A stretch of 64,000 nucleotides of DNA from Nocardioides sp. ChNu-153 (lineage in GTDB: Bacteria; Actinomycetota; Actinomycetes; Propionibacteriales; Nocardioidaceae): positions 124,001 through 188,000 of the forward strand of contig NZ_JADEVT010000004.1 of NCBI RefSeq assembly GCF_030466625.1, given 5' to 3'. The position numbers and the translations under genes are program-made. This document shows positions 1 to 10,493 of the stretch, one piece after another (within the stretch, counting starts at the first letter, position 1; each line of letters opens with the position of its first letter). The notes beneath the pieces were generated by a model that was given only the letters and a program-made list of their open reading frames with translations, was not told the DNA's origin and made no database searches.

Positions 1-519
1 CTCCCCCGGCTGCACGCCGAGGCGCTCGCCGTGCAGCGGGTGACGGCCGGCGCCCGTCTCGCGGGCGAGACGCAGGTGCCGTGGCCGACCCGGCTCGGTA
101 CGGCGCCCTGGGCCCTCGCGCGGCACCTGCGGCTGGTCTCGGGGCGGCCGGGCACGACGTACGCCTGGACCCCGCGCGGCGACGACTTCTGGGAGCGGAT
201 GACCGCGGCGCTCGACGCGGGGCACCCGGTGCCGCTCTACGTCGGCACCCGCCTCCTGCCGCGCCACGTCGTGCTCGTGCTCGACGCGGCCGACGACCAC
301 CTCGTGGCCTACCAGCCCGGGCGCGGCGGCACGGTGCGCGTCACCCGCGGGGAGGTCACCCGCAGCGAGGCCCGCGCGCTGGGGTGGCCGCACGTGTGGG
401 GCGGCGTGCTGCCGACGCTCACCGCCGGTGGTGATCCCCGCCGGGCCCCGGTACGGCGCGCCCTCCCCCTGGCGCGCCGCCGGGCCGGCGTCACCGCAGT
501 GCCGCGTACCCGGGCTTGA
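1..519 (+). CDS. Hypothetical protein, possible C39-like peptidase fold (5' truncated)
   Basis: The reading frame is open from base 1, so the N-terminus lies outside the window; the visible part is about 172 residues. I recognise no firm family. A stretch with a conserved-looking His ([20 protein letters not shown]) followed by a Gly-rich turn resembles the His region of papain-like C39-type proteins that Actinobacteria encode as hypotheticals. Its catalytic Cys would lie upstream and cannot be checked. The 3' end overlaps the convergent adenosine deaminase gene by 29 bases. The function is unknown and the peptidase suggestion is weak. Confidence 0.6.
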   Translation, partial: LPRLHAEALAVQRVTAGARLAGETQVPWPTRLGTAPWALARHLRLVSGRPGTTYAWTPRGDDFWERMTAALDAGHPVPLYVGTRLLPRHVVLVLDAADDHLVAYQPGRGGTVRVTRGEVTRSEARALGWPHVWGGVLPTLTAGGDPRRAPVRRALPLARRRAGVTAVPRTRA

Positions 520-1597
520 TGACCTCGGTGATGAGCGCGTACCGCTTGTCGTAGTGGGTGAACGCCGACTTCATGGCGTTCGTCGTCAGCCACTCGAGCC
601 GGCCGAGGTCGAAGCCGGCTTCCGTGTGCAGCAGCCACATCTCCTCGGTCATCGACGTGCGGCTCATGAGCCGGTTGTCGGTGTTGACCGTGACCCGGAA
701 GCGCAGGTCGGCGAGCAGTCGGATGGGGTGCTCGGCGATCGACGACGCGGCGCCCGTCTGCACGTTGGAGCTCGGGCACATCTCGAGCGGGATGCGCTTG
801 TCGCGCACGTAGCTCGCGAGCCGGCCCAGGCGCACCTGGCCGTCGGGGCCGACCTCGACGTCGTCGATGATCCGGACGCCGTGGCCGAGGCGGTCGGCGC
901 CGCACCACTGCAGCGCCTCCCAGATCGACGGCAGCCCGAAGGCCTCGCCGGCGTGGATGGTGAAGTGCGCGTTCTCGCGGCGCAGGTACTCGAACGCGTC
1001 GAGGTGGCGGGTGGGCGGGTAGCCGGCCTCGGCGCCCGCGATGTCGAACCCGGTGACGCCCCGGTCGCGCCACGCGACGGCCAGCTCGGCGATCTCCCGC
1101 GACATCGCCTGGTGCCGCATGGCGGTGAGGATCTGGCGGGCGACGATCGGGCGCCCGGCCTCGGCCGCGAGCGCCATGCCCTCGTCGAAGCCCGCCTGCA
1201 CCGCGGCGACGACGTCGTCGGGCGTGAGGCCCTGCTCCGTCATCAGCTCGGGCGCGTAGCGGATCTCGGCGTACACGACGCCGTCCTCGGACAGGTCCTC
1301 GACGCACTCCCGGGCGATGCGGGTGATCGCGTCGCGGCGCTGCATCACCGCCACCGTGTGGCGGAAGGTCTCGAGGTAGCGCACCAGCGAGCCGGAGTCG
1401 GCCGACTCGGCGAACCAGTCGGCGAGACCGGCGGGGTCGCCGGCCGGCAGCTCGTGACCGATCTCGGCGGCGAGGTCGACGATCGTGGCGGGGCGCAGGC
1501 CGCCGTCGAGGTGATCGTGGAGCAGCACCTTGGGGGCGCGGCGCACCAGCTCCCGGGTCAGCGGGGCGGGGGCGGAGGGGGGTGTGGTCTCGGCCAT
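491..1597 (-). CDS. add: Adenosine deaminase
   Basis: Hydrolyses adenosine and deoxyadenosine to inosine and deoxyinosine in purine salvage, in the cytoplasm. The 368-residue protein has the usual length and the metal-site motifs in order: HDHLDG near residue 26, TIHAGE near 215, GHGVRI near 240, PSSNV near 275 and VNTDN near 304. The last motif has Asn where many relatives have a second Asp, a form I recall from other actinobacterial deaminases. The ATG at 1597 is followed by a normal N-terminus. It is transcribed like the nucleoside operon further right, but two plus-strand units separate them, so it is probably transcribed on its own. Confidence 0.95.
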   Translation of the reverse strand: MAETTPPSAPAPLTRELVRRAPKVLLHDHLDGGLRPATIVDLAAEIGHELPAGDPAGLADWFAESADSGSLVRYLETFRHTVAVMQRRDAITRIARECVEDLSEDGVVYAEIRYAPELMTEQGLTPDDVVAAVQAGFDEGMALAAEAGRPIVARQILTAMRHQAMSREIAELAVAWRDRGVTGFDIAGAEAGYPPTRHLDAFEYLRRENAHFTIHAGEAFGLPSIWEALQWCGADRLGHGVRIIDDVEVGPDGQVRLGRLASYVRDKRIPLEMCPSSNVQTGAASSIAEHPIRLLADLRFRVTVNTDNRLMSRTSMTEEMWLLHTEAGFDLGRLEWLTTNAMKSAFTHYDKRYALITEVIKPGYAALR

Positions 1598-1698
1598 GGC
1601 TCATCCTCTCAGCCGCTAGGGTCCCGAGCGGGAATCGACGCACGACCCCGCCCCACGCCCGCCCGTACCCGCCCGCACCACCGCCGACAGGAGTCACC

Positions 1699-2151
1699 AT
1701 GCGCACGTTCACCACGCTCGACGAGGTCGCCGCCGCCGCCGGCGAGGAACTCGGCACCTCCGAGTGGGTCACCATCGACCAGCAGCGGGTCGACACCTTC
1801 GCCGAGGCCACCGGGGACCACCAGTGGATCCACGTCGACGCCGAGCGCGCGGCGGCGGGGCCGTTCGGCGGCACCATCGCCCACGGCTACCTCACCCTCT
1901 CCCTCGTTCCGTGGCTCGGCAGCCTGGTCTTCGCGTTCGAGACCCCCGGCGCCAAGCTCAACTACGGCGTGAACAAGGTGCGCTTCCCCCAGCCGCTGCT
2001 GGTCGGACGCCGCGTGCGGGCCCACGTCGCGCTCGGCGACGTGGCCGACCTGCCGGCCGGCAAGCAGGCACTGCTGCGCTACACGATCGAGATCGAGGGC
2101 GAGGCCAAGCCCGCGTGCGTGGCCGAGACCGTCGTCCTCCTCCTGCCCTGA
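1699..2151 (+). CDS. MaoC family dehydratase
   Basis: A 150-residue hot-dog-fold protein of the MaoC / (R)-specific enoyl-CoA hydratase type. The hydratase motif is visible as the DHQWIHVD block near residue 36, followed by GPFGGTIAHGYLTL, which carries the conserved His-Gly. The ATG at 1699 is chosen because AGGAG at 1689-1693 sits five bases before it. These single-domain proteins hydrate enoyl-CoA thioesters in beta-oxidation or related acyl-CoA metabolism; the substrate cannot be told from sequence. It diverges from add and is followed by the SPFH unit after a short gap. Confidence 0.88.
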   Translation: MRTFTTLDEVAAAAGEELGTSEWVTIDQQRVDTFAEATGDHQWIHVDAERAAAGPFGGTIAHGYLTLSLVPWLGSLVFAFETPGAKLNYGVNKVRFPQPLLVGRRVRAHVALGDVADLPAGKQALLRYTIEIEGEAKPACVAETVVLLLP

Positions 2152-2174
2152 CCTCCTCGCCCGCCACGGGGAAC

Positions 2175-2198
2175 TAGCAAAGTGATATCACTCTGCTA
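2175..2198. promoter_or_regulatory. 24-bp near-perfect palindrome, putative operator of the SPFH-RHH pair
   Basis: The sequence from TAGCAA to CTGCTA around a GTGATATCAC core is its own reverse complement except for one mismatched pair. It lies 50 bases before the SPFH start codon and overlaps a possible -10 hexamer, TACATT, at 2197-2202. It is far richer in A and T than its surroundings. A repressor bound here would block transcription. The obvious candidate is the ribbon-helix-helix protein encoded as the second gene of the unit; that link is inference. Confidence 0.6.
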
Positions 2199-2247
2199 CA
2201 TTCTCCTTGAGGGCCGGCGACGGACGCCGGCCGGGAGGGGGACGACC

Positions 2248-3228
2248 ATGGCGATCACCGAGGACGAGACGCGGCTGGACATCGACGAGCGGCGCAGCCC
2301 GGCCGTCGGCGGCTGGCCGGTGCTGGCGCTGTTCGTGCTGATGCTGGCGGGCGGTACGGCGGCACTCGTCGCCGGGCTGGTCCGGCTCGCCGACGACCCG
2401 GGCGTCGCCGGTGCCGCGCTCACCGGGCTGGGCGCCCTGGTGCTCCTGGCCGCGCTCGTCGTGTCGACCGGGTTCGCCGTCGTCGCGCCGGGCGAGACCC
2501 GGGTGGTCGTCTTCTTCGGCAACTACCTCGGCACGATCCGCCGGACGGGCCTGGCGTGGACGGTGCCGTTCACGCTGCGCCCGAAGGTGCCGGTGCGGGT
2601 GCTGAACTTCGAGACCGAGACGCTCAAGGTCAACGAGCGCAACGGCTCGCCGGTGCAGGTGTCGGCGATCGTCGTGTGGCAGGTGAAGGACACCGCGAAG
2701 GCCCACTTCGCCGTCGACGACTACCGCGACTTCATCGAGAGCCAGGCCGAGTCGGCGCTGCGCCAGGTCGTCGCCCGCCACCCCTACGACCACCAGACCG
2801 AGCGCATCGCCGCGATCGTCTCGCCCGAGCTGGCCGACGACGAGGCCCTGCCGGTCGACGGCGACGAGGTCACCCTGCGCGAGGACGGCGAGAAGGTGGC
2901 GGACGAGCTCGCCGAGGAGGTCAACGCCCGGGTGCACCTGGCCGGGCTCGACGTGCTGGAGGTGCGGCTGTCGAACCTCTCCTACGCCTCGGAGATCGCC
3001 GGGGCCATGCTGCAGCGCCAGCAGGCCCAGGCCGTGCTCGACGCCCGGCGCGTCGTCATCGACGGCGCCGTCGGCATCGTCGGCGACGCCCTGGCCCGGC
3101 TCGAGGAGGACACCGACATCGCCCTCGACCCCGAGCGGCGGGCGGCGATGACCTCGAACCTGCTCACCGTCATCGTCGGCGGCGCGGGCGTGCAGCCGGT
3201 CGTCAACGTCGGCTCGCTCTACAGCTGA
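2248..3228 (+). CDS. SPFH/Band 7 domain membrane protein
   Basis: A 326-residue stomatin/prohibitin-type protein. Two hydrophobic segments at about residues 23-45 and 55-78 are followed by an SPFH domain starting at VAPGETRVVVFFG, then a charged helical region (REDGEKVADELAEEVNAR) and a QRQQAQAVLDARR stretch typical of the family's coiled coil. Such proteins oligomerise at the membrane and organise microdomains or proteases. An upstream in-frame ATG at 2182 lies inside the palindromic operator, so the ATG at 2248 behind GGGAGGGGG is preferred. A ribbon-helix-helix gene follows after 13 bases, an arrangement also seen in other Actinobacteria, and the two are probably cotranscribed. Confidence 0.9.
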   Translation: MAITEDETRLDIDERRSPAVGGWPVLALFVLMLAGGTAALVAGLVRLADDPGVAGAALTGLGALVLLAALVVSTGFAVVAPGETRVVVFFGNYLGTIRRTGLAWTVPFTLRPKVPVRVLNFETETLKVNERNGSPVQVSAIVVWQVKDTAKAHFAVDDYRDFIESQAESALRQVVARHPYDHQTERIAAIVSPELADDEALPVDGDEVTLREDGEKVADELAEEVNARVHLAGLDVLEVRLSNLSYASEIAGAMLQRQQAQAVLDARRVVIDGAVGIVGDALARLEEDTDIALDPERRAAMTSNLLTVIVGGAGVQPVVNVGSLYS

Positions 3229-3241
3229 GTCGGCGGACACC

Positions 3242-3421
3242 GTGCCTCGCGAGCCGTCCGGCAAGCGCGAGCGGGCGCAGATCCTGCTCCGCATCGACCC
3301 CCGGGTCGCCGACGCCCTCCGGCGCTGGGCGGCCGACGAGATGCGCTCGACGAACGCCCAGATCGAGATGGCCCTGCGGGAGGCGCTGAGCCGCGCCGGG
3401 CGCCTGCCCGAGCAGGACTGA
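3242..3421 (+). CDS. Small ribbon-helix-helix (Arc/CopG-like) DNA-binding protein
   Basis: A 59-residue GTG-initiated gene. The protein has a short basic N-terminus, a beta-strand-like AQILLRID, then two amphipathic helices, PRVADALRRWAADEM and STNAQIEMALREALSRAG. This is the Arc/CopG ribbon-helix-helix layout, and the N-A-Q-I-E turn resembles RHH domains of type II antitoxins and autorepressors. It begins 13 bases after the SPFH gene and its stop codon lies in the loop of a terminator hairpin. It probably binds the palindrome upstream of the SPFH gene and controls its own operon. No toxin-like partner other than the SPFH protein is present. Confidence 0.85.
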   Translation: MPREPSGKRERAQILLRIDPRVADALRRWAADEMRSTNAQIEMALREALSRAGRLPEQD

Positions 3422-3432
3422 CCTGCTCGGGC
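3406..3432 (+). terminator. Hairpin terminator overlapping the RHH gene stop codon
   Basis: An exact 11-bp inverted repeat, 3406-3416 with 3422-3432, around a five-base loop that contains the TGA of the RHH gene. No T-run follows, as is common for high-GC terminators. It also separates the convergent deoA gene, which ends at 3469. Confidence 0.65.
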
Positions 3433-3468
3433 CGCGCCACTCGGGCGGAGCGGCTCGGGCGGCGCGCC

Positions 3469-4752
3469 TCAGGCGATGCGGTCGATGACGAGGGGAGACG
3501 GGTCGAACGGGCCGTCCCCCACGTCGTACCCGCCCTCCAGGGCGGCCAGCGCGCGGTCGAAGCGCTCCGGGGTGTCGGTGAGGAGCGTGAACAGCGGCGC
3601 ACCCTCCTCGACGCGGTCGCCGGGGCGGGCGTGCCAGACGACGCCGGCGCCGGCCTGCACCGGGTCCTCCTTGCGCTCGCGGCCCGCGCCGAGGCGCCAG
3701 GCCGCCAGGCCGACGGCCATCGCGTCGAGGCGGGTCAGCGTGCCGGAGCGCGGCGCAGCGACGACGTGCTGCTCCCGCGCGATCGGCAGCGGGGCGTCGG
3801 GGTCGCCGCCCTGGGCGGAGATCATGGCCCGCCACACGTCCATCGCGGAGCCGTCGGCGAGCCGGTCGGCGGGGTCCACGTCGTCGACGCCCGCGGCCAG
3901 CAGCATCTCGCGGGCGAGCGCCACGGTGAGCTCGACGACGTCCGCGGGACCGCCGCCGGCCAGCACCTCGACCGACTCGGCGACCTCGATCGCGTTGCCG
4001 GCGGTGCGGCCCAGCGGCGTGCTCATGTCGGTGAGGAGCGCGACCGTGCGGACGCCCGCGTCCGTGCCCAGGGCCACCATCGTCTCGGCGAGCTCGCGGG
4101 CGCGCTCGACCGACTTCATGAACGCCCCGCTGCCGACCTTGACGTCGAGCACGAGCGCACCGGTGCCCTCGGCGATCTTCTTGCTCATGATCGAGCTGGC
4201 GATGAGCGGGATCGCCTCGACCGTGCCGGTCACGTCGCGCAGCGCGTACAGCTTCTTGTCGGCGGGGGCCAGGCCGTCGCCCGCGGCGCAGATGACGGCG
4301 CCGACCGACTCCAGCTGCGCCAGCATCTCCTCGTTCGACAGCGAGGCGCGCCAGCCCGGGATCGCCTCCAGCTTGTCGAGCGTGCCGCCCGTGTGCCCCA
4401 GCCCGCGGCCCGACAGCTGCGGGACGGCGACGCCGCAGGCGGCCACGAGGGGGGCGAGCGGCAGCGTGATCTTGTCGCCGACGCCACCGGTCGAGTGCTT
4501 GTCGCTGGTCGGTCGCGACAGCGACGAGAAGTCCATCCGCTCCCCCGAGGCGATCATCGCGCCGGTCCAGCGGGCGATCTCGCGGCGGTCCATGCCGTTG
4601 AGGAGGATCGCCATCGCCAGCGCCGACATCTGCTCGTCCGCCACCGCGCCGCGCGTGTAGGCGTCGACCACCCAGTCGATCTGGCTGTCGCTCAGCGCGC
4701 CGCGGTCGCGCTTGGTGGTGATGACCTCGATGACGTCGTGTGCGCTGCTCAC
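3469..4752 (-). CDS. deoA: Thymidine phosphorylase
   Basis: Reversibly cleaves thymidine and deoxyuridine with phosphate to the free base and deoxyribose 1-phosphate. The protein is 427 residues, normal for the family. It shows the phosphate-binding signature DKHSTGGVGDK near residue 83, SGRGLGHTGGTLDKLE near 113, and KKIAEGTGALVLDVKVGSGAFMKS near 190-213, then the C-terminal alpha/beta domain. It is the last gene of the leftward nucleoside operon. A P450 gene lies between it and cdd, with which deoA is commonly adjacent in Actinobacteria. Confidence 0.96.
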   Translation of the reverse strand: MSSAHDVIEVITTKRDRGALSDSQIDWVVDAYTRGAVADEQMSALAMAILLNGMDRREIARWTGAMIASGERMDFSSLSRPTSDKHSTGGVGDKITLPLAPLVAACGVAVPQLSGRGLGHTGGTLDKLEAIPGWRASLSNEEMLAQLESVGAVICAAGDGLAPADKKLYALRDVTGTVEAIPLIASSIMSKKIAEGTGALVLDVKVGSGAFMKSVERARELAETMVALGTDAGVRTVALLTDMSTPLGRTAGNAIEVAESVEVLAGGGPADVVELTVALAREMLLAAGVDDVDPADRLADGSAMDVWRAMISAQGGDPDAPLPIAREQHVVAAPRSGTLTRLDAMAVGLAAWRLGAGRERKEDPVQAGAGVVWHARPGDRVEEGAPLFTLLTDTPERFDRALAALEGGYDVGDGPFDPSPLVIDRIA

Positions 4753-4761
4753 CGTCGCACC

Positions 4762-5994
4762 CTACGCACCCTCGGTCGCCGTCGCCGAGCCGGCGGTCGC
4801 GACCGTGACCGACTCGTAGCCGCGGAGCACGAAGGTGCCCCGCGACTCCGGCTCGCCCGCCAGCTCCAGCGACGGCAGCCGGGTCAGCAGGAGGCCGAGC
4901 GACTCGGTCAGCTCCATGCGCGCCAGGGGCGCACCGAGGCAGAAGTGCAGGCCCGCCCCGAACGCGACGTGGGGGTTGGGGTCCCGCGCGGGGTCGAAGA
5001 CGTCGGCCTCGGCGAAGACGGCGGGGTCGCGGTTGGCGGAGCCGAGGAGCGCCGCGATCCGCTGGCCCTCCTCCACCCGGACGCCCGCCACCTCGACGTC
5101 CTGCGTCGCCGTGCGCTCGAAGAGGTGGAGGGCGGAGTCGAAGCGCAGCATCTCCTCCACCAGCGTCGGTACGCCGGACACGTCGCCCGCGCGGGCCGCC
5201 GTACGCACCCCGTCGGCCGCGGGCGAGCGCAGCAGCGCGACCAGCCCGTTGCCGAAGACGTTGACGGACGCCTCGTGGCCGGCGTTCAGCAGCAGCACGG
5301 CGGAGGCGACGACCTCGTCCTCGCTGAGCCGCTGCGTGCCCTCGCGGGCCGCGACGAGGTCGCTCAGCAGGTCGTCGCGCGGGCTCGACGCCCGGTCGCG
5401 GGCGAGCTCGAGCACCGCCCCGGCGAACGCGTCGGCGGCCGCGACGGCCGCGGCCTGCGTGGCCTCGTCGGGGGCGGGCTCGTACATCCGGACGATGGCC
5501 TGCGACCAGTCGCGCAGGTCGGGGGCCAGCTCGACGGGCACCCCGAGCAGCTCGGCGATGACGAGCACGGGCAGCGGCTCGGCGTAGGCGCCGATGACGT
5601 CGAACCCGGCGGCCGGGTCGACCTCGTCCAGCAGCGACGCGGCGAGCTCGCGCACCCGCGGGCGCAGCCGCTCGACGTGGCCGCGGGCGAAGGCGCCGGC
5701 GACCAGCCGACGCAGCCGCGTGTGGTCGGGCGGCTCGTTCTCCATCATCTGGTTGCGGTGGAGCAGGTTGAACGGCTCGAGGTAGGCCGCCGGCTCCCGG
5801 TCGCGCCAGATCCGCCCGAGCCGCCGGTTGCGCAGCACCGCGCCGACGGCGGCGTGGTCGAAGGCGAGCCAGGTGCCCCGCTCCTCGTGCCACGCCACCG
5901 GGTGGCGCTCGCGCTCGGCGGCGAGCAGGGGGTAGGGGTCCTCGACCAGCGCGGCCGAGGTCAGGTCAAGCGAGGTCGTCGGGACCGAAGGCAT
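4762..5994 (-). CDS. Cytochrome P450
   Basis: A soluble bacterial P450 of about 410 residues. The I-helix motif is AGHEAS, with Ala-Ser where AGHETT is usual. The ExxR motif is EEMLR and the haem loop is FGAGLHFCLG with the Cys ligand. The ATG at 5994 starts a typical N-terminus ending DPYPLLAAERE; an in-frame ATG ten codons upstream lies deeper in cdd. The first 29 bases overlap the 3' end of cdd and deoA follows after 9 bases, so it is an operon member. The substrate is unknown, but the context suggests expression during nucleoside uptake. No ferredoxin or reductase gene is nearby. Confidence 0.93.
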   Translation of the reverse strand: MPSVPTTSLDLTSAALVEDPYPLLAAERERHPVAWHEERGTWLAFDHAAVGAVLRNRRLGRIWRDREPAAYLEPFNLLHRNQMMENEPPDHTRLRRLVAGAFARGHVERLRPRVRELAASLLDEVDPAAGFDVIGAYAEPLPVLVIAELLGVPVELAPDLRDWSQAIVRMYEPAPDEATQAAAVAAADAFAGAVLELARDRASSPRDDLLSDLVAAREGTQRLSEDEVVASAVLLLNAGHEASVNVFGNGLVALLRSPAADGVRTAARAGDVSGVPTLVEEMLRFDSALHLFERTATQDVEVAGVRVEEGQRIAALLGSANRDPAVFAEADVFDPARDPNPHVAFGAGLHFCLGAPLARMELTESLGLLLTRLPSLELAGEPESRGTFVLRGYESVTVATAGSATATEGA

Positions 5995-6406
5995 CAGGCA
6001 GGACCTCGTCCATCGTGCGGGCACCGGACACGGTGAGCAGGACCAGGTCCCGCCCGCCGTTCTCGAACAGCAGCTGGCGGCAGCGGCCGCACGGCATGAT
6101 CACCTCGCCCGCTCCGTTGACGCAGACGAAGCGCCGCAGGATGCCGCCGCCCGTGAGGTGCAGCTGCGAGACGAGGCCGCACTCCGCGCACAGGCCGACG
6201 CCGTAGGAGGCGTTCTCGACGTTGCAGCCCGTGACGAGCCGCCCGTCGTCCACGATCGCCGCGGCACCCACCGCGTAGCCCGAGTACGGCGCGTACGCCC
6301 GCCCGGCCGCGTCGTGCGCCGCGGCCCGCAGCTCGGCCCACTCCTCCCCGGTCGGGTACGACGGCCCGTCCGCCCCCGCTGCCCCGTGCGGGTCGTCCGG
6401 GCTCAC
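5966..6406 (-). CDS. cdd: Cytidine deaminase
   Basis: Deaminates cytidine and deoxycytidine to uridine and deoxyuridine. The 146-residue protein has the homotetrameric class motifs: AYAPYSGYAVGAA, the substrate loop GCNVENASYG, the catalytic CAECG, and PCGRCRQLL, which supplies the other zinc cysteines. The GTG start at 6406 overlaps the stop of the upstream permease in a GTGA tetrad, so translation is probably coupled. The N-terminal 15 residues are Gly/Pro-rich and unlikely to be structured. The 3' end overlaps the P450 gene. Confidence 0.95.
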   Translation of the reverse strand: MSPDDPHGAAGADGPSYPTGEEWAELRAAAHDAAGRAYAPYSGYAVGAAAIVDDGRLVTGCNVENASYGVGLCAECGLVSQLHLTGGGILRRFVCVNGAGEVIMPCGRCRQLLFENGGRDLVLLTVSGARTMDEVLPDAFGPDDLA

Positions 6407-7662
6407 CCGGCCGACCCCTTGCGGTAGATCTCGCCCACCGCCGCCGGGGCTCGCAGTCGTTGGGAGGCCACGGCGAGCACGAGCAGGGTGATCACGTACG
6501 GCGTCATGCGGGTGAAGTCGCCCGGCACCTCGTCGATGGCGAGGTAGAGCGCGAGGGCCGCGACCCCGCCGAGCACCATCGCGGCGACCCCGACGCGCGA
6601 CGCGGTGCCGCGGCGCAGCTGCCACAGCGCGAACCCGATGGCCAGGACGGACACGAGCAGCAGCAGCGCGTGCACCGACGTACCGCCCTGGCGCAGGCCG
6701 AGGGTCTCCGTGTAGCCGAACAGGCCCGAGCCCGCCAGCAGGCCGCCGGGCCGCCAGTTGCCGAAGATCATGGCGGCGAGGCCGATGTAGCCGCGGCCGC
6801 CGGTCTGGCCGTCGCGGTAGTTGCTCGACGCGACGATGGCGAGGAACCCGCCGGCGAGGCCGGCGAGGCCGCCCGAGACGAGGACGGCGATGAACTTGTA
6901 GCGCAGCACGGCCACACCGAGCGTCTCGGCCGCCGCCGGGCTCTCGCCGCAGGCGCGCAGCCGCAGGCCGAACGCGGTGCGCCACAGCAGCCACCACGTG
7001 GCGAGCACGAGGAGGAAGCCGATCACGACCAGCAGCGAGAGGTTGGTCGTGAGTGCCCGCAGCACCGCCGCGACCTGGGAGACGAAGAAGATGTCCGCGC
7101 CCTCGACGTCGCCGAACAGGTCGCTCAGCGGGCCGATGGTGATGGCCGGCACGTCGCCGATGTTGGGCGACTGCGTCTGGCCGCCACCGGGCAGGTCGGT
7201 GAAGGTCTGCGCCGCCAGGTACTGCACCGCGCCGAGCGCGATGATGTTGATGGCGACACCCGAGATGATGTGGTCGACGCCGAAGACGACGGTCGCCACC
7301 GCGTGCACCAGGCCGCCGAGGACGCCCATGAGCACGGCGCCGAGCACGCCGACCCAGGGCCCGTAGTGGTAGCCGAAGAAGCCCGCGCCGTAGGTGCCGA
7401 GGATCATCATGCCCTCGAGACCGATGTTGACCACGCCCGCGCGCTCGGCCCACAGGCCGCCGAGGCCCGCCAGCAGGATCGGCATGATCGCGATGAGGGT
7501 CGCCGCGATGGCGCCGGACGACGTGAGGTCGTCCGCGCCCGTGACCACCTGGAGCAGGGAGAGCGCGAGGAGGACGCCCAGCACGCCCACGAGCACCCAG
7601 CGCCAGCGCCGCGTGCGGGCGGCGACCGGCGTGCGTGCGGTGACCTTGTCGACGGTGCTCAT
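6403..7662 (-). CDS. ABC transporter permease (BMP/nucleoside type, second permease)
   Basis: A 419-residue inner-membrane permease of the BPD_transp_2 family, which includes nucleoside and branched-chain amino acid importers. It has a poorly conserved N-terminus and about ten hydrophobic segments, including the hallmark LWAERAGVVNIGLEGMM followed by ACGESPAAAETLGVAV. The ATG at 7662 overlaps the preceding permease stop as ATGA, and the stop overlaps the cdd start as GTGA. With the ATPase, the other permease and the BMP lipoprotein it forms a complete importer. The neighbouring salvage genes argue for nucleosides as substrate. Confidence 0.93.
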   Translation of the reverse strand: MSTVDKVTARTPVAARTRRWRWVLVGVLGVLLALSLLQVVTGADDLTSSGAIAATLIAIMPILLAGLGGLWAERAGVVNIGLEGMMILGTYGAGFFGYHYGPWVGVLGAVLMGVLGGLVHAVATVVFGVDHIISGVAINIIALGAVQYLAAQTFTDLPGGGQTQSPNIGDVPAITIGPLSDLFGDVEGADIFFVSQVAAVLRALTTNLSLLVVIGFLLVLATWWLLWRTAFGLRLRACGESPAAAETLGVAVLRYKFIAVLVSGGLAGLAGGFLAIVASSNYRDGQTGGRGYIGLAAMIFGNWRPGGLLAGSGLFGYTETLGLRQGGTSVHALLLLVSVLAIGFALWQLRRGTASRVGVAAMVLGGVAALALYLAIDEVPGDFTRMTPYVITLLVLAVASQRLRAPAAVGEIYRKGSAG

Positions 7663-8785
7663 CGAGCCGCCTCCTTCGTCGTGGGGCGCGGATCCTTCGC
7701 GGCGGCCGACTCCCGGGCCAGCTGCGCGGCGACGCGGCGCTGCTCGAGGCGCGCGCCGTACCGCCGGACCAGCTCGTAGGAGACGACCACGGTGAGGACG
7801 ATGACGCCCTGGGTGATGGCCACGATGTCGGGAGAGACGCCCACGAGGATCTGCAGCGGGTTCGACTGCTCGTCGAGGAACGCGAAGAGCAGGGCGCCCA
7901 GGGCGATGCCGACGGGGTGGTTGCGACCCAGCAGGGCGATGGCGATGCCGGCGAAGCCGAGCCCCGACTGGAACGTCGAGCCGTAGTTGTACGGGCTCGT
8001 GCCGAAGAGGATCGGCAGGCCGACGAGACCGGCGACGGCGCCCGAGAGCATCATCGTCGTGATGGTCATGCGCCGCACCGAGATGCCGCTGGCCACGGCC
8101 GCGGACGCCGAGCGACCGGTGGCCCGCAGCTCGAAGCCGAAGCGCGTCTTGTTGAGGGTGAACCAGTAGGCCACCCCCACGAGCACGGCGAAGACGATGA
8201 ACCCGTAGATCTCGGTCGGGATGTCGCTCCACATCTGGATGCCCGGGATGCGGGAGCCCTCCGGCACCGGCGCGGTGCCGATGACGTTGCTGCCCTCCTC
8301 GCGCACGGCGACCTTCGCGAGCAGGTAGGCCACGAGCGCGGTCGCGATGAAGTTCAGCATGATGGTCGCGATGACCTCGCTGACGCCGCGGGTCGCCTTG
8401 AGCACGCCCGCGATGCCGGCCCAGGCCGCGCCCGCGAGCATGGCGCAGACGATGGCCAGCGCGGTGTTGAGGTAGCCGGGCAGCCAGCCCTCGCCGGCGA
8501 CCGCCGCCGCGGCGAAGACCGCCACCCGGTACTGCCCGTCGACGCCGATGTTGAACAGGTTCATCCGGAAGCCGATGGAGACGGCGAGACCGGACAGGAA
8601 CAGCACCGTCGCGTTGTTGAGGATGTTGACCTGGTTGCGGGCCTCGGGCCACGAGATGATCTGCGCCCACACCTCCCCCACGGGGTCCCCCGCGGCGAGG
8701 AGCACCAGGCTCGTGATGGCGAAGGCCAGCGCCAGGGCGAGGAGCGGGGCCCCGATCGCCAGCGCGACCTTCGTGAGTCGCACGT

Positions 8786-8789
<4 letters not shown>
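7659..8789 (-). CDS. ABC transporter permease (BMP/nucleoside type, first permease)
   Basis: A 376-residue permease with multiple membrane spans. The family loop FRMNLFNIGVDGQY is near residue 75 and the EAA-like cytoplasmic stretch FELRATGRSASAAVASG is near 230. The GTG at 8789 is taken as start because it forms a GTGA overlap with the end of the ATPase gene; a GTG two codons later is possible. The charged C-terminal tail (RLEQRRVAAQLARESAAAK) is cytoplasmic. It pairs with the second permease to form the membrane channel of the importer. Confidence 0.93.
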
Positions 8790-10357
<1,568 letters not shown>

Positions 10358-10384
10358 GAGGCTGGAGCCTTCCGGACGGGCGAG

Positions 10385-10417
10385 GGGCCCGTGGACGACC
10401 AGGTCGTCCACGGGCCC
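10385..10417 (-). other. 16-bp perfect inverted repeat between the BMP lipoprotein and ATPase genes
   Basis: The arms 10385-10400 and 10402-10417 are exact reverse complements around a single central base, so the folded RNA would open a few pairs to make a loop. It lies just upstream of the ATPase GTG, in the operon leader. No T-run follows on the transcribed strand. A stem in this place typically lowers readthrough or protects the abundant binding-protein mRNA, but an operator role is also possible. Confidence 0.55.
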
Positions 10418-10493
10418 GTTCGCACTGCGATGGAGACGGGTGCCGGTCTCGTTCGCGCACCGGCGCGGACGATGGTGGCACGGGTGACGCGGA

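Noticed and set aside
2182..2247. Upstream ATG at 2182 for the SPFH protein
   Set aside because: It falls within the palindrome, has no ribosome site, and would add an unlikely Arg-rich leader.
10411..10417. ATG at 10411 as the ATPase start
   Set aside because: It lies inside the right arm of the inverted repeat and would add 18 residues unlike related ATPases; the GTG at 10357 fits better.
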